This document shows positions 26,414-35,802 of a DNA stretch of 64,000 nt, piece by piece. The stretch covers positions 6,901-70,900 of the forward strand of contig JBBQJT010000013.1 of assembly GCA_038326165.1 (NCBI GenBank), in the 5' to 3' direction. This DNA is from JAEUUM01 sp038326165 (lineage in GTDB: Bacteria > Bacteroidota > Bacteroidia > Chitinophagales > Saprospiraceae). Positions within the stretch are counted from its first letter, which is position 1; the number at the start of each line of letters is the position of its first letter. The position numbers were made by a program, and so were the translations under genes. The notes under the pieces were generated by a model. That model was not told where the DNA came from, searched no databases, and worked only from the letters and a program-made list of their open reading frames with translations.

Positions 26414-27538
26414 TTACAGAGTTCCCCTGATTTCCTGTTCTCTTTCAATGGCTTCAAACAATGCTTTGAAATTTCCTTTTCCAAAGGATTTTGCACCTTT
26501 TCGTTGTATTATTTCAAAAAACACAGTTGGGCGATCTTGAATTGGTTTGGTAAATATCTGAAGCAGATAACCATCATCATCCCGGTCAACCAAAATATTC
26601 AAAGCTCTCAAATCATCAATCGATTCATCTATTTTGCCAACTCTATCCAACACATCTTTATAATAAACTTCAGGAACATAAAGGAAATCAACACCCCTTG
26701 CTCTCAAGGTTGAAACTGTATGCAAAATATTATCTGTGGCTACGGCGATATGCTGAACCCCGGCACCTTTATAGTATTCAATATATTCTTCTATTTGACT
26801 CTTTTTCAAGCCCTTTGCAGGTTCGTTGATAGGAAACTTAACGTATCCGTTGCCGTTACTCACCACCTTGCTCATTAATGCTGTGTATTCTGTAGAAATG
26901 TCTTTGTCGTCAAACGTAATCAACAGGTGAAAGCCCATGACTTCCTGATAGAATTTTACCCACTCATTCATTTGACCTAACTCTACATTGCCTACGCAAT
27001 GATCTACATATTTTAAGCCAACAGGTTCAATTGGGAAAATACTCTTGCGCTTTTGATATCCTGGCATGAATACCCCGTTGTAATTCTTTCTTTCAACAAA
27101 AGTATGAATCGTATCTCCGTAGGTATGAATGGAGGCAGTGCGCACGATTCCATTTTCGTCTTGCATTTCCTGAAAAGGAATTGCAGATTTTGCACCGCGT
27201 TCAAGTGCCGTTTCATAGGACCACTTCGCATCATCTACCCAAAGTGCCAATACTTTTACGCCATCACCATGCTTGGCAACGTGATTGGATATTTCATTAT
27301 CAGCAAGCAATGAAGATGTCAATATGATGCGTATTTTATCTTGCTGCAAAACGTAAGATACCTTGTTTTTGACACCCGTTTCAGGACCAGCATAAGCGAT
27401 CCATTCGAAACCGAATGTAGCTTGATAATACATAGCCGATTGCTTTGCGTTACCAACGTAAAACTCTAAATAATCAGTTCCCAATAGTGGAAATGTATCT
27501 GTTGATGAAACTGTCATTGGGGCAGTAAGCGTGTCCAT
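26414..27538 (-). CDS. hppD: 4-hydroxyphenylpyruvate dioxygenase
   Basis: Fe(II) dioxygenase converting 4-hydroxyphenylpyruvate to homogentisate in tyrosine catabolism. It is 374 residues with two vicinal-oxygen-chelate domains. The three metal ligands are visible as His in KYVDHCVGNVE, His in GVQHIAVATDNI and Glu in TVFFEIIQRKGAKSFGKGNFKALFEAIE, which also contains the C-terminal gate-helix signature. It lies 24 bp after hmgA on the same strand, so the pathway order is hmgA-hppD in one operon. No fumarylacetoacetase or maleylacetoacetate isomerase is in this window. Confidence 0.96.
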   Translation of the reverse strand: MDTLTAPMTVSSTDTFPLLGTDYLEFYVGNAKQSAMYYQATFGFEWIAYAGPETGVKNKVSYVLQQDKIRIILTSSLLADNEISNHVAKHGDGVKVLALWVDDAKWSYETALERGAKSAIPFQEMQDENGIVRTASIHTYGDTIHTFVERKNYNGVFMPGYQKRKSIFPIEPVGLKYVDHCVGNVELGQMNEWVKFYQEVMGFHLLITFDDKDISTEYTALMSKVVSNGNGYVKFPINEPAKGLKKSQIEEYIEYYKGAGVQHIAVATDNILHTVSTLRARGVDFLYVPEVYYKDVLDRVGKIDESIDDLRALNILVDRDDDGYLLQIFTKPIQDRPTVFFEIIQRKGAKSFGKGNFKALFEAIEREQEIRGTL

Positions 27539-27562
27539 AGTTCTTTGTTTTAATTCTTAAAA

Positions 27563-28717
27563 TTATGATAACCAACTCAAATAGTAGTCAGGACTCTCTA
27601 TTCCTGCTGCATATTCAGTCATTAATAAGGGTTTAAAGGTATCAACCATTACAGCCAATTCCAATGTTTCTTTCTTTCCGATGCTCTTCTCTGCGGTGCC
27701 CGGATGTGGTCCATGGGGTATTCCTCCAGGATGCAGTGTGATCATTCCTTGCTCCACATGTTTGCGGCTCATGAAATCGCCATCTACATAATAAAGGACC
27801 TCATCGCTGTCAATGTTGCTATGATTGTATGGTGCCGGAATTGCCAAAGGGTGATAGTCATACAATCTTGGAACAAATGAACATATTACAAATCCTCTGG
27901 TTTGGAAAGTTTGATGAATTGGTGGTGGTAAATGCACCCTGCCTGTAATAGGTTCAAAATCATGAATCGAAAATGCGTATGGATAACAAAATCCATCCCA
28001 TCCCACTACATCAAAAGGATGACTTTTGTAGTGATATGGATACATCATTCCTTGTTTTTTGATATAAAGCAGAAAATCTCCTTCCCCATCTTGCGGATCC
28101 AATACTTCAGGTTTACGGATATCTCTTTCACAAAAAGGTGAATGTTCCATCAACTGTCCCATTCCATTTCGATACTTTGGTGGAGTAACTATCGGTGAAG
28201 TAGATTCTACGATAAAAAGCCTGTTGTCCTCATTGTCGAAATGCATTTGATAAATAGTCCCTCTTGGAACAACCAAGTAATCGCCGTAAGCAAAACTCAA
28301 ATTTCCATACATTGTTTTGAGCTTTCCAGTTCCTTTGTGTATAAAAATAACTTCATCGGCATCAGCATTCTTGTAGAAATAATCGGTCATACTCTGCTGA
28401 GTAGCCGCTAGTGAAATAGCACAATCACTATTGACCAATACGGGCTTTCTGCTTTTTAGGTAGTCCTTTTCTGGTGCAATTTGAAAACCATTGAGACAAC
28501 GGTGCTTCAATTGCTTATCGTGTATGGTTTTAGGAGCAACCGAAACCGGATCCCCAACCTGCAATATCCTTGTGGGTGGTTGCAAATGGTATAAAAGCGA
28601 ATAAGTGTCACTGAACCCCTCAGTCGAAAACAACTCTTCGCTGAATAGTTCGCCATTGGGTTTTCTGTATTGCGTATGTCTTTTGTGAGGGACATCGCCA
28701 AGCTTATAATAATGCAT
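27563..28717 (-). CDS. hmgA: Homogentisate 1,2-dioxygenase
   Basis: Opens the homogentisate ring to 4-maleylacetoacetate. The 384-residue chain shows the cupin core with RVHLPPPIHQTFQTRGFVICSFVPR, the metal ligand region NHSNIDSDEVLYYVDGD and the C-terminal HPGGIPHGPHPG (His ligand). It is shorter than the human or pseudomonad enzyme (about 440 residues), as is usual for the bacteroidetal form. It heads the hmgA-hppD operon, with a good promoter at 28742-28773 and a leader of about 18-20 nt. Loss of this enzyme in other bacteria leads to brown pyomelanin. Confidence 0.95.
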   Translation of the reverse strand: MHYYKLGDVPHKRHTQYRKPNGELFSEELFSTEGFSDTYSLLYHLQPPTRILQVGDPVSVAPKTIHDKQLKHRCLNGFQIAPEKDYLKSRKPVLVNSDCAISLAATQQSMTDYFYKNADADEVIFIHKGTGKLKTMYGNLSFAYGDYLVVPRGTIYQMHFDNEDNRLFIVESTSPIVTPPKYRNGMGQLMEHSPFCERDIRKPEVLDPQDGEGDFLLYIKKQGMMYPYHYKSHPFDVVGWDGFCYPYAFSIHDFEPITGRVHLPPPIHQTFQTRGFVICSFVPRLYDYHPLAIPAPYNHSNIDSDEVLYYVDGDFMSRKHVEQGMITLHPGGIPHGPHPGTAEKSIGKKETLELAVMVDTFKPLLMTEYAAGIESPDYYLSWLS

Positions 28718-28741
28718 TCTTGAATCTGATTATTTATCCTT

Positions 28742-28773
28742 CAAATATAGCGAAAATTCCTTTAAGCATCCAA
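28742..28773 (-). promoter_or_regulatory. hmgA-hppD promoter: TTG-N21-TATATTTG
   Basis: Minus-strand TTG (28771-28773) and TATATTTG (28742-28749) with 21-nt spacing, exact for the Bacteroidota consensus. It lies 24 nt upstream of the hmgA ATG. Confidence 0.65.
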
Positions 28774-28783
28774 ATAGAAAAAG

Positions 28784-29776
28784 TCATTTCTTTGCAAGGG
28801 AGGACAAAACCATCCTGTTTAAACCTTCAACAATTTGTTCGACAACTATTGGTGGATTGCAATATACTGATTTGCTTTCATCTCGACCATAAATTGGAAT
28901 TTCAATGACCTTATGCTTGATACCATCTGTAATTGCAAGGCGCAGAGGAATGGGTCGAGGAGATTTGAGCATTCTTCGTTGTGCCTCTTGCAAACAACTG
29001 ATTGGTTGGCTTATTTCAAAAAACTTCTTTTGATCAATAAACTCTGAAAGTGCATTGATTTCGGATTGTTTGAGTTGTTGGGAGGATTTTGTGGTTCCAC
29101 CAAATTGGCTGGCATATTCTCTTATCAATCTGCCATTTGGATAAAGGACTATATAGTTTTTTATAACGGGGTCTAGGCCACCCATAAATCCGCCTCCAAT
29201 GAGTTCTATTTTCAATTGACTTGAAATTTCTTCCTGCTGGTATTCACCAGCTATCCACGCAAAAAACTGACTAATCCAACTGTCTTTAGTATCTCCTTTG
29301 GTCTTTGCCTCTACTTTTACCAAATTGATTGTGGATTCAGGCTTCACAAAAAGCTCTGAATCTTCTGAGCTTGAAAAAACTAGCTGTCTTCTACCAACTC
29401 CAGTCTTGGGAGCATACTCCACGATCAATTGGATGGCGGACAATTTCACGATATCAAATACGCTAATATTTCCTATACTGGTCATCAGTTTAGTACCATC
29501 GGTTGTCCAAATTCCATCAGAAAGTTGCCCATTTTGATATTCCTGCATCTTTCCACTTAACATAAAGTAAATAAAATGACGGTAGGCTTTGTCGGGATTA
29601 TGAACGGCAAGTCCACTTGCTTGGTCGATTGTTTTCTCGTACTTCCACATGGTCTCATAAAATTGACTGTCGCGTACTTCTTGAAACACCAAAGTGTTTT
29701 GTGAAAATAAAAATCCTGTTACCGAGCAAAAGCTCAATAACAGAATTCCTCTTTTGTAGTTATCCAAAAGGATCAC
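28784..29776 (-). CDS. Exported protein of unknown function, coupled to the FadL-type porin
   Basis: 330 residues with an N-terminal signal (KRGILLLSFCSVTGFLFS, then Q). No domain is recognised. There is a mixed alpha/beta N-terminal half (YRHFIYFMLSGKMQEYQNG) and a C-terminal half with IVLYPNGRLIREYASQFGG and a Cys pair (ISCLQEA; VYCNPP). The start lies 2 nt after the stop of the upstream porin gene, so the two are almost certainly co-translated. It may be a periplasmic accessory of that porin (inference from position only). Confidence 0.75.
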   Translation of the reverse strand: MILLDNYKRGILLLSFCSVTGFLFSQNTLVFQEVRDSQFYETMWKYEKTIDQASGLAVHNPDKAYRHFIYFMLSGKMQEYQNGQLSDGIWTTDGTKLMTSIGNISVFDIVKLSAIQLIVEYAPKTGVGRRQLVFSSSEDSELFVKPESTINLVKVEAKTKGDTKDSWISQFFAWIAGEYQQEEISSQLKIELIGGGFMGGLDPVIKNYIVLYPNGRLIREYASQFGGTTKSSQQLKQSEINALSEFIDQKKFFEISQPISCLQEAQRRMLKSPRPIPLRLAITDGIKHKVIEIPIYGRDESKSVYCNPPIVVEQIVEGLNRMVLSSLAKK

Positions 29777-29778
29777 GA

Positions 29779-31251
29779 TCAGAATTTGAAACCTATCGTC
29801 AATAAGAAGCGGTTACTTATTCTTTCTGTATTTACAATTGGTTGCTCAGAATTTTCTGTGACACTGTAAGGTAGATAAGTTGATTGATCGACAAAACGCA
29901 CATATCCCAATTCAATGAAAAACTTGTCAATTCTTGCGCCAATTCCACCACTAACTGATGTGTTGAAGCTTCGATCTGATTCAAAAGGTGATTGTATCAA
30001 TCCATAACCAGCTCTGAAACGGAAATCATCCACTGCCAATTCACCACCAACACGCAAATTAACTGAAGGTGCCAAAGTGCGCGACACATCTTTGTTCAAC
30101 TCAATTTCAAATTGATTTGCTGATGGATCATCACCTGTTGCATCAAAGCTAAAGCTAGCAGAAGGATAATCGACATATTCAACATCTGCAGTTATAAATC
30201 CTTGTTTGCCTACAACCACACCTACGTTTCCTGATGCTCTCCAGGGTGTTACCAATGAGTAATCATATAACCCTGCTGGCGAAGTAACTGGAGCATTGTT
30301 GCGCACTCCGTCAAGTGTATAATCATAAATCAAGGTATTGACAAACGATTCAGATATGGACAAAAATGTAGGAGTATGAATTGCTGCGCCCACTCTTAGT
30401 TGCTGGTTTACTCTGAAGTTAACACCCAATTTTAGATTAATTCCAGTTCCTTCAGCATCAAGATTCTCTTCAAATCTCGTTGCATTGAAAACATCGATGT
30501 TATTAGTTGGATCAGACTCTTCGTATATCTTGGTACTGTTGAACCTCATAACAGGAATGCCCACTGTTGCTCCGATGGATATTTTATCTTTATAATTACC
30601 TGCAAATGAAAGTAAAAACTCATTCATGTACCCTGTGTTAGAAATTAATTGTGATTTGGCCACTGGAGTTCCAGCCGGAATATCGGTAAAATAATTATTG
30701 GCAACCTCGGAGTCAGGAATTAATCCACCAGCATAAAATGCGAGCTGAGATCCAAAAGGATCCATTTGACCTTCCGTCTTTCCTTGAGCCTGTTCTGCAA
30801 ATGCATTGATAATTGAACCATTGGAAGTTCCGGAAAATTCACTTTCCTGTCTGTAGGAAGCCAAATTATTCATACCCATGGCGAAGTTGGCAGTTTTCCA
30901 TTTTTTCTTTGGTCTATATTTCGCAAATACGATTCCAAAAGAAGGCACACCAAATTTATTTTCCCTTGTTTTTAGGGAGGCATTGTTTGAACCTTCTAAT
31001 TTGGCATTGGTAGTATAATTGGTAAGTGAAAGACCAAAACTCAATTCAGATCGATTGAATGCTGCAAGTCCAGCCGGATTCTGAGACAATGCCCCAAAGT
31101 CTGTGCCTAAAGCAGATATGCTGTTGTTTACACTTGCATTTCTTGCTGAGGAACCATAAGTTTGAAAGGAATATCTGAGTGCGTCAGAGACGTTTTGTGC
31201 GAAGCTGACTGAGCTGATGACTAGGCACAATAATATGATTGACTTCTTCAT
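29779..31251 (-). CDS. OmpP1/FadL-family outer-membrane transporter
   Basis: 490-residue beta-barrel porin for hydrophobic substrates such as long-chain fatty acids or aromatics. It has a signal peptide (MKKSIILLCLVISSVSFA, then Q), followed at once by the FadL N-terminal hatch pattern: LRYSFQTYGSSARNASVNNSISALGTDFGALSQNPAGLA with the conserved NPAG. Alternating hydrophobic strands run to a C-terminal aromatic residue (FLLTIGFKF), the BAM targeting signal. The gene is the first of a two-gene unit with the 330-residue exported protein. Its proximity to the homogentisate genes may be chance. Confidence 0.92.
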   Translation of the reverse strand: MKKSIILLCLVISSVSFAQNVSDALRYSFQTYGSSARNASVNNSISALGTDFGALSQNPAGLAAFNRSELSFGLSLTNYTTNAKLEGSNNASLKTRENKFGVPSFGIVFAKYRPKKKWKTANFAMGMNNLASYRQESEFSGTSNGSIINAFAEQAQGKTEGQMDPFGSQLAFYAGGLIPDSEVANNYFTDIPAGTPVAKSQLISNTGYMNEFLLSFAGNYKDKISIGATVGIPVMRFNSTKIYEESDPTNNIDVFNATRFEENLDAEGTGINLKLGVNFRVNQQLRVGAAIHTPTFLSISESFVNTLIYDYTLDGVRNNAPVTSPAGLYDYSLVTPWRASGNVGVVVGKQGFITADVEYVDYPSASFSFDATGDDPSANQFEIELNKDVSRTLAPSVNLRVGGELAVDDFRFRAGYGLIQSPFESDRSFNTSVSGGIGARIDKFFIELGYVRFVDQSTYLPYSVTENSEQPIVNTERISNRFLLTIGFKF

Positions 31252-31308
31252 TTAGAAGTGTTATTAAGGTTGGTGATGTAATAAGTTGTGAAGATAAGTA
31301 TAAAATAA

Positions 31309-31344
31309 GGGGTGAAGAAATTTTATGAAAAAATCAATCACCCC
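31309..31344 (-). terminator. Terminator after the Gly/Trp/Asn-rich protein gene
   Basis: Inverted repeat GGGGTGA/TCACCCC (7 bp, 22-nt loop) with an AT-rich tail (TTATTTTATA) on the minus strand, 16 bp past the stop at 31360. The long loop makes it a moderate candidate. Confidence 0.6.
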
Positions 31345-31359
31345 ATATTATTAGCTCGT

Positions 31360-32832
31360 TTATCTGCCTCCACGAGGACTCTTAGATGAACCTCCTGATG
31401 AATTTCCTCCTGATGAATTTCCTCCTGAGGATCTTCCTCCTCCTTGGTTGCCTCCACCTGAGTTTCTTCCACCAGAAGATCTTTCAGGTCTGGAAGGTGT
31501 CGAAAAGCTTGGTGATTCTCTTCTTGGCCTTTGATCATCAGATGGTCTCATAGATCTATTGTTAGATTTTTCTTCACTTCTAGGGCGAGATTCACTTTGG
31601 TTGCGCAATTCATCGACACGGCGTTGTCTTTGTTCAATCCTCTTTTGATCTCTTGTTGCGTCATCATTGTTTCTGATTGGACGGTCTCTTTCAACACCTT
31701 GAGTACGGTTGTTCCGATCAACATCTTTGTTGGGAACGGTATTGGGATTGGTGCGAATCGGTCTATCAGGAACAGATTGCGTATTAGGGTTTTTTCTTGT
31801 GTCTGGGCGAACTTGAACATCCTTATTCCCTCTTCCTGGCAAAGTGGTATTTGCGCCATTATTGTCACGAGCATTACCAGGATCATTCTTCAAGACATTG
31901 TTGTCGCGAGGATTTGAATTAATGTTGCCTTGACGGTTAGGGACACCCGTTACAACATTGTTATTCAAGGCTCTTGGATTTTTCTCAATTTCAGAGAATC
32001 TGCCTCTTGGGTTGCCTTGTATTTCAGATACATCGGATCCTCCTCTTCGTGGGCCATAATAAACACCGTTGGTAAACTCATTTTGTGTGCCACCGTTGTT
32101 CCAGCCACCGCCTCCATTCCAACCACCGCCTCCATTCCAACCATTGTTCCAACCGTTGTTCCAGCCGTTGTTCCAGCCACCGCCATTCCAACCGTTGTTC
32201 CAGCCACCACCCCAGCCATTGTTCCAACCACCGCCCCATCCAGGACCCCAGTAAACGTTATTCACGAGAATATTTCCAAATGGTGGACAAGGATTGTAAG
32301 CATTCCATCCCCACGGTGCGCCCCAGCTGTTCCAAGGATTGTTCCAAGGATTGTTCCATCCCCATGATGGACCAAAACCTACATTGAAATTATTCTGATT
32401 ACTCCATCTGCGGTAGTCGCCCCAAGAATTGTGGCCAACATAGATGGATGAACCGTTCCAGAAAGGGTCATACATAAAGGAACTGGTATAAAAATCGTCA
32501 TAATAACCAAACGACGGATTCATGTGTTGAAATCTTCGGATCCTTGATGAATAAAAATAATCGTAATCATCGTATTCATCATAATCATCGTAGCTTTCCA
32601 CATTATCGAATTCATTGCTTCGGGAGATACTGCCGTCGGGCCTATTTCTTTCGGATGAATTTCGATCGGGATAAGTTGCTTCTGAAGCTAAATCGTCATA
32701 TGCCAAAGGCTTGACAACTTCCACAGGAATGTCCGTTGCAGGATTAAAATAGATGTCGTCGTATTGTGCATACGCAGACTTTGAAATGGTCAAAACCATC
32801 AACAAAGCGAACAAATGGGCAATGCGTTTCAT
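31360..32832 (-). CDS. Secreted low-complexity Gly/Trp/Asn-rich protein
   Basis: 490 residues from ATG 32832 with a signal peptide (MKRIAHLFALLMVLTISKSAYA, then Q); a longer in-frame start adds 16 residues before it. Four zones follow: an acidic Asp/Tyr stretch (YDDYDEYDDYDYFY), a Trp/Asn/Gly zone of about 90 residues built of GWNN and GGWNNGW units, an Asn/Arg/Pro-rich disordered zone, and a basic Ser/Gly tail (SSGGNSSGGNSSGGSS, ending PRGGR). At DNA level the Trp zone is a tandem array of short units (32090-32240). Similar secreted proteins of unknown role occur in Bacteroidota (recalled). It is divergent from proS. Confidence 0.8.
   Translation of the reverse strand: MKRIAHLFALLMVLTISKSAYAQYDDIYFNPATDIPVEVVKPLAYDDLASEATYPDRNSSERNRPDGSISRSNEFDNVESYDDYDEYDDYDYFYSSRIRRFQHMNPSFGYYDDFYTSSFMYDPFWNGSSIYVGHNSWGDYRRWSNQNNFNVGFGPSWGWNNPWNNPWNSWGAPWGWNAYNPCPPFGNILVNNVYWGPGWGGGWNNGWGGGWNNGWNGGGWNNGWNNGWNNGWNGGGGWNGGGGWNNGGTQNEFTNGVYYGPRRGGSDVSEIQGNPRGRFSEIEKNPRALNNNVVTGVPNRQGNINSNPRDNNVLKNDPGNARDNNGANTTLPGRGNKDVQVRPDTRKNPNTQSVPDRPIRTNPNTVPNKDVDRNNRTQGVERDRPIRNNDDATRDQKRIEQRQRRVDELRNQSESRPRSEEKSNNRSMRPSDDQRPRRESPSFSTPSRPERSSGGRNSGGGNQGGGRSSGGNSSGGNSSGGSSKSPRGGR
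32090..32240. repeat. Imperfect short tandem repeats coding GGWNNGW units
   Basis: The plus strand shows recurrent CCATTCCAACC / TTGTTCCAGCC type units with 9-24 bp periodicity, all in frame with the coding strand. Copy-number change would lengthen or shorten the Trp/Asn/Gly zone without a frameshift. Confidence 0.75.
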
Positions 32833-33048
32833 GATAAAAAATTTAAAAGTTATAGACTCCAAAAATGTATTCTGTTCCAAAATTACTCCTTTTATATTCG
32901 TCTTTAGTTAAAATGTTCATAAGTTTTATGAACAACTTTGTTGAAGACTGAATAACTTAGCAGCGACTCATATCACATAGACAATATTAAGACCTCAATG
33001 GTTACATTGAAAATATCTTTTTAACAAAATTTTTAGTTTTTCGTAGAA

Positions 33049-33056
33049 TACATTTG
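33049..33056 (+). promoter_or_regulatory. -7 promoter element (TACATTTG) of proS
   Basis: Exact TAnnTTTG, 39 nt before the proS ATG. A -33 element is not clear. Confidence 0.5.
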
Positions 33057-33095
33057 TAGAATTCCCCGTTTGATTCATTTCACGATAAAAAACCG

Positions 33096-34565
33096 ATGGC
33101 AAAAGAAATTACATCTAGAGAAGAAGATTACTCTCAATGGTACAATGATTTAGTCCGAAAGGCTGGTTTGGCTGATCACACCGCTGTTCGCGGATGTATG
33201 GTTATTAAACCTCATGGTTACGCCATCTGGGAAAAAATTCGAGACCAACTGGACATTATGTTTAAGGAAACTGGTCATGTCAACGCTTATTTCCCCTTGT
33301 TCGTTCCTAAAAGTTTATTCGAGGCAGAAGAAAAAAATGCTGAAGGTTTTGCTAAGGAATGTGCTGTAGTCACTCACTACAGACTTAAAAACGATGAAAA
33401 TAATCCCGGAAAGCTTATTGTTGATCCGGAAGCTAAGCTGGAGGAAGAATTGATTGTCAGGCCAACTTCGGAAGCAATTATCTGGAATACCTACCGCGAT
33501 TGGATACAAAGTTATCGCGACCTTCCCATATTGATCAATCAATGGGCCAACGTGGTGAGGTGGGAAATGCGTACGCGTTTGTTTCTACGCACTGCTGAAT
33601 TCTTATGGCAGGAAGGACACACCGCTCATTCAACCCGAGCCGAGGCAATTGAAGAAACAGAGCGAATGATTGACATCTATGCGCGATTTGCTGAAGAATA
33701 CATGGCAATGCCTGTAATCCGTGGCAGGAAGACAGAGAATGAACGATTTGCGGGGGCGGATGATACTTACACCATCGAAGCAATGATGCAGGACGGAAAA
33801 GCATTGCAGGCAGGAACTTCACATTTTTTAGGACAGAATTTTGCCAAAGCATTTGATGTGAAATTCATGAATTCTGAAAACAAACAAGAATATGTTTGGG
33901 CAACTTCGTGGGGTGTATCAACTCGTTTAATTGGTGGATTGATTATGACCCACTCAGATGATGAAGGCCTAGTTTTGCCTCCAAAACTCGCAAGTTTACA
34001 AGTTGTAATAGTTCCAATTCCTAAAGCGGATGAACGCATCAACGCTGTTGCTGATGAGTTGTTTGCAAAGCTCAAAGCAAAGGGAATCGGCGTGAAATAT
34101 GACAACGATGACAAGAACAGACCAGGATTTAAATTTGCTGAATATGAAATGAAAGGTGTACCTGTGCGCATAGGTATAGGAGCGCGTGATCTGGACAATG
34201 GTGTAATAGAAATAGCTCGACGAGATACCAAGGAAAAGAGTCAGGTAGCAGTAGAATCTGCTGCTGATTATATTGAAAATTTACTTGTGGAAATACAAGC
34301 CAATTTATTCAATCGTGCAAAGGCTTATCGTGAAGCAAATACGCATTATGTCGATGACTTTGAGCAATTCAAGGATACCATCGCCAACAAAGCTGGTTTC
34401 GTTTATGCACATTGGGACGGTACTCCGGAAACAGAACAAAAAATTAAGGAACTTACCAAAGCTACCATTCGTTGTATTCCATTAGACATACCAATGGAGG
34501 AAGGCAAATGTGTATTTAGTGGTAAGCCTTCAAAGCATCGTGTAATATTTGCTCAAGCATATTGA
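33096..34565 (+). CDS. proS: Prolyl-tRNA synthetase (archaeal/eukaryote-type, ProS type 3)
   Basis: Charges tRNA-Pro. 489 residues without the large editing insertion of the bacterial-type enzyme. Class II motif 2 is seen in NQWANVVRWEMRTRLFLRTAEFLWQEGHTAH, motif 3 in the region GGLIMTHSDDEGLVLPPKLASLQVVIVPI, with the anticodon-binding domain after it and a C-terminal extension ending RVIFAQAY. The short form is usual in Bacteroidota. The next gene's ATG overlaps the TGA stop by one base (TGATG), so the 186-residue exported protein is likely translated from the same mRNA. Confidence 0.96.
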   Translation: MAKEITSREEDYSQWYNDLVRKAGLADHTAVRGCMVIKPHGYAIWEKIRDQLDIMFKETGHVNAYFPLFVPKSLFEAEEKNAEGFAKECAVVTHYRLKNDENNPGKLIVDPEAKLEEELIVRPTSEAIIWNTYRDWIQSYRDLPILINQWANVVRWEMRTRLFLRTAEFLWQEGHTAHSTRAEAIEETERMIDIYARFAEEYMAMPVIRGRKTENERFAGADDTYTIEAMMQDGKALQAGTSHFLGQNFAKAFDVKFMNSENKQEYVWATSWGVSTRLIGGLIMTHSDDEGLVLPPKLASLQVVIVPIPKADERINAVADELFAKLKAKGIGVKYDNDDKNRPGFKFAEYEMKGVPVRIGIGARDLDNGVIEIARRDTKEKSQVAVESAADYIENLLVEIQANLFNRAKAYREANTHYVDDFEQFKDTIANKAGFVYAHWDGTPETEQKIKELTKATIRCIPLDIPMEEGKCVFSGKPSKHRVIFAQAY

Positions 34566-35122
34566 TGAAATTAAAGATTGCGCTCATTCTTATTCTCTCT
34601 ACTTGGTTCAACAAAAATCTGTTTGGCCAATATATGATAGGGATGAGCACAGCCTTAGACAATGATATGAGTGAGTGGATCATTTATCCCGAAAATGACA
34701 GCCTCCCAGAATGCCGAATCAGAGCAAGGTGGAGATTAGAACAAGATCCAACGGAGTGGGATTTCAGAATGGGCGAAATATCGGGTACGCTCCGCTCCAA
34801 GTGGCGAAACAGATTCGACGAATGGGAAATCATTTGTGACAACGAGATTGTCCGAGTGAAAATGGTTTGGCCAGGTGATTGGCGACAATGGAGAATTGAA
34901 TCCAAAGACGGTGAATTTCAAGTCAAAGCACTTTATAATATGCCTGTAAGTCAACTGACTGTGAGCAAAAGGGATGAAGTGCTCATGATCATCGATCCAA
35001 GTTTTGAGAACGATCCACGCGATTGGATCATTCAAGACGATTTGCCGGAAGATGCCCACTTGAGTACCAGAATGGGCATATTTAGTTCAGTTATATTGTC
35101 ATTGGTGTTACGAAATCTCTAG
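34565..35122 (+). CDS. Exported protein with repeated (D/E)-x-W motifs, unknown function
   Basis: 185 residues from the ATG that overlaps the proS stop. The signal peptide is MKLKIALILILSTWFNKNLFG, then Q. The mature part repeats a short Trp motif: MSEWIIYP, PTEWDFRM, FDEWEIIC, WRQWRIES and PRDWIIQD, spaced roughly 15-60 residues apart and each followed by a beta-like stretch. This suggests a small beta repeat domain; I recognise no named family. The C-terminus ends in a hydrophobic stretch (MGIFSSVILSLVLRNL) that could anchor it or belong to the fold. It ends 4 nt inside the convergent bcp gene. Confidence 0.72.
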   Translation: MKLKIALILILSTWFNKNLFGQYMIGMSTALDNDMSEWIIYPENDSLPECRIRARWRLEQDPTEWDFRMGEISGTLRSKWRNRFDEWEIICDNEIVRVKMVWPGDWRQWRIESKDGEFQVKALYNMPVSQLTVSKRDEVLMIIDPSFENDPRDWIIQDDLPEDAHLSTRMGIFSSVILSLVLRNL

Positions 35123-35568
35123 TCTTTAAGTAGTTGTTGCGCGTGTTTGGCAGTATCTACTTTGGCTATTACCTCTTGAATCATTCCTTCGGCGTCTATA
35201 ACAAAGGTTGAACGCAAAACACCATCGTATTCTTTTCCCATAAACTTCTTACGGCCCCATGCACCAAAGGATTGAAGTACTTCTTTGTTCTCATCTGATA
35301 ACAATGAAAACGGTAGTTCGTACTTTTTAATAAAAGCCAGATGCTTCTTAGGACTGTCAGGGCTTACTCCCAATATTTCATACCCTTCTGATTGAAATCT
35401 ATGATAACTGTCTCTCAGGGAACACGCTTCGGCCGTACAACCTGGTGTATCATCTTTTGGGTAAAAGTAAAGGACCAGCTTTTTGCCTTTAAACTGACTG
35501 AGTGAAACTGCTTCTCCGTTCTCGTTAATGCTGTTGAAATCTGGAGCCTTATCGCCTACTTGTAACAT
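35119..35568 (-). CDS. bcp: Thioredoxin-dependent thiol peroxidase (Bcp/PrxQ)
   Basis: 149-residue peroxiredoxin reducing hydroperoxides. The active site is YFYPKDDTPGCTAEACSL, with peroxidatic Cys44 and resolving Cys49 five residues later, the atypical 2-Cys PrxQ pattern. The conserved Arg is in GVLRSTFVID. Length is normal, no signal peptide is seen, so it is cytoplasmic. It overlaps the convergent exported-protein gene by 4 nt at the 3' ends. Confidence 0.95.
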   Translation of the reverse strand: MLQVGDKAPDFNSINENGEAVSLSQFKGKKLVLYFYPKDDTPGCTAEACSLRDSYHRFQSEGYEILGVSPDSPKKHLAFIKKYELPFSLLSDENKEVLQSFGAWGRKKFMGKEYDGVLRSTFVIDAEGMIQEVIAKVDTAKHAQQLLKD

Positions 35569-35802
35569 AATTTATAAGTTTGTATTTCTTAACATGAAAT
35601 GTAGAAATTGGTTTTGAAATATTGCATGTAAAATTAATTCATCTCATACAATATATGGGTAAGAAAAATTGATTGCGCATAAAGTAACCTATCGAGCTAA
35701 CAAGGCTTTTAAGAAAATTTTATCGGGCTAAAAATATCCAATTGATCTCCTTCGGCATTTTAATTTTAGTGTCTATATTGCATCGATCTTATCCTTAAAA
35801 CA

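Noticed and set aside
32069..32387. Plus-strand Pro/Gln/Phe- and Ser/His/Cys-rich open frames
   Set aside because: They are antisense readings of the GWNN repeat; low stop density comes from the repeat itself.
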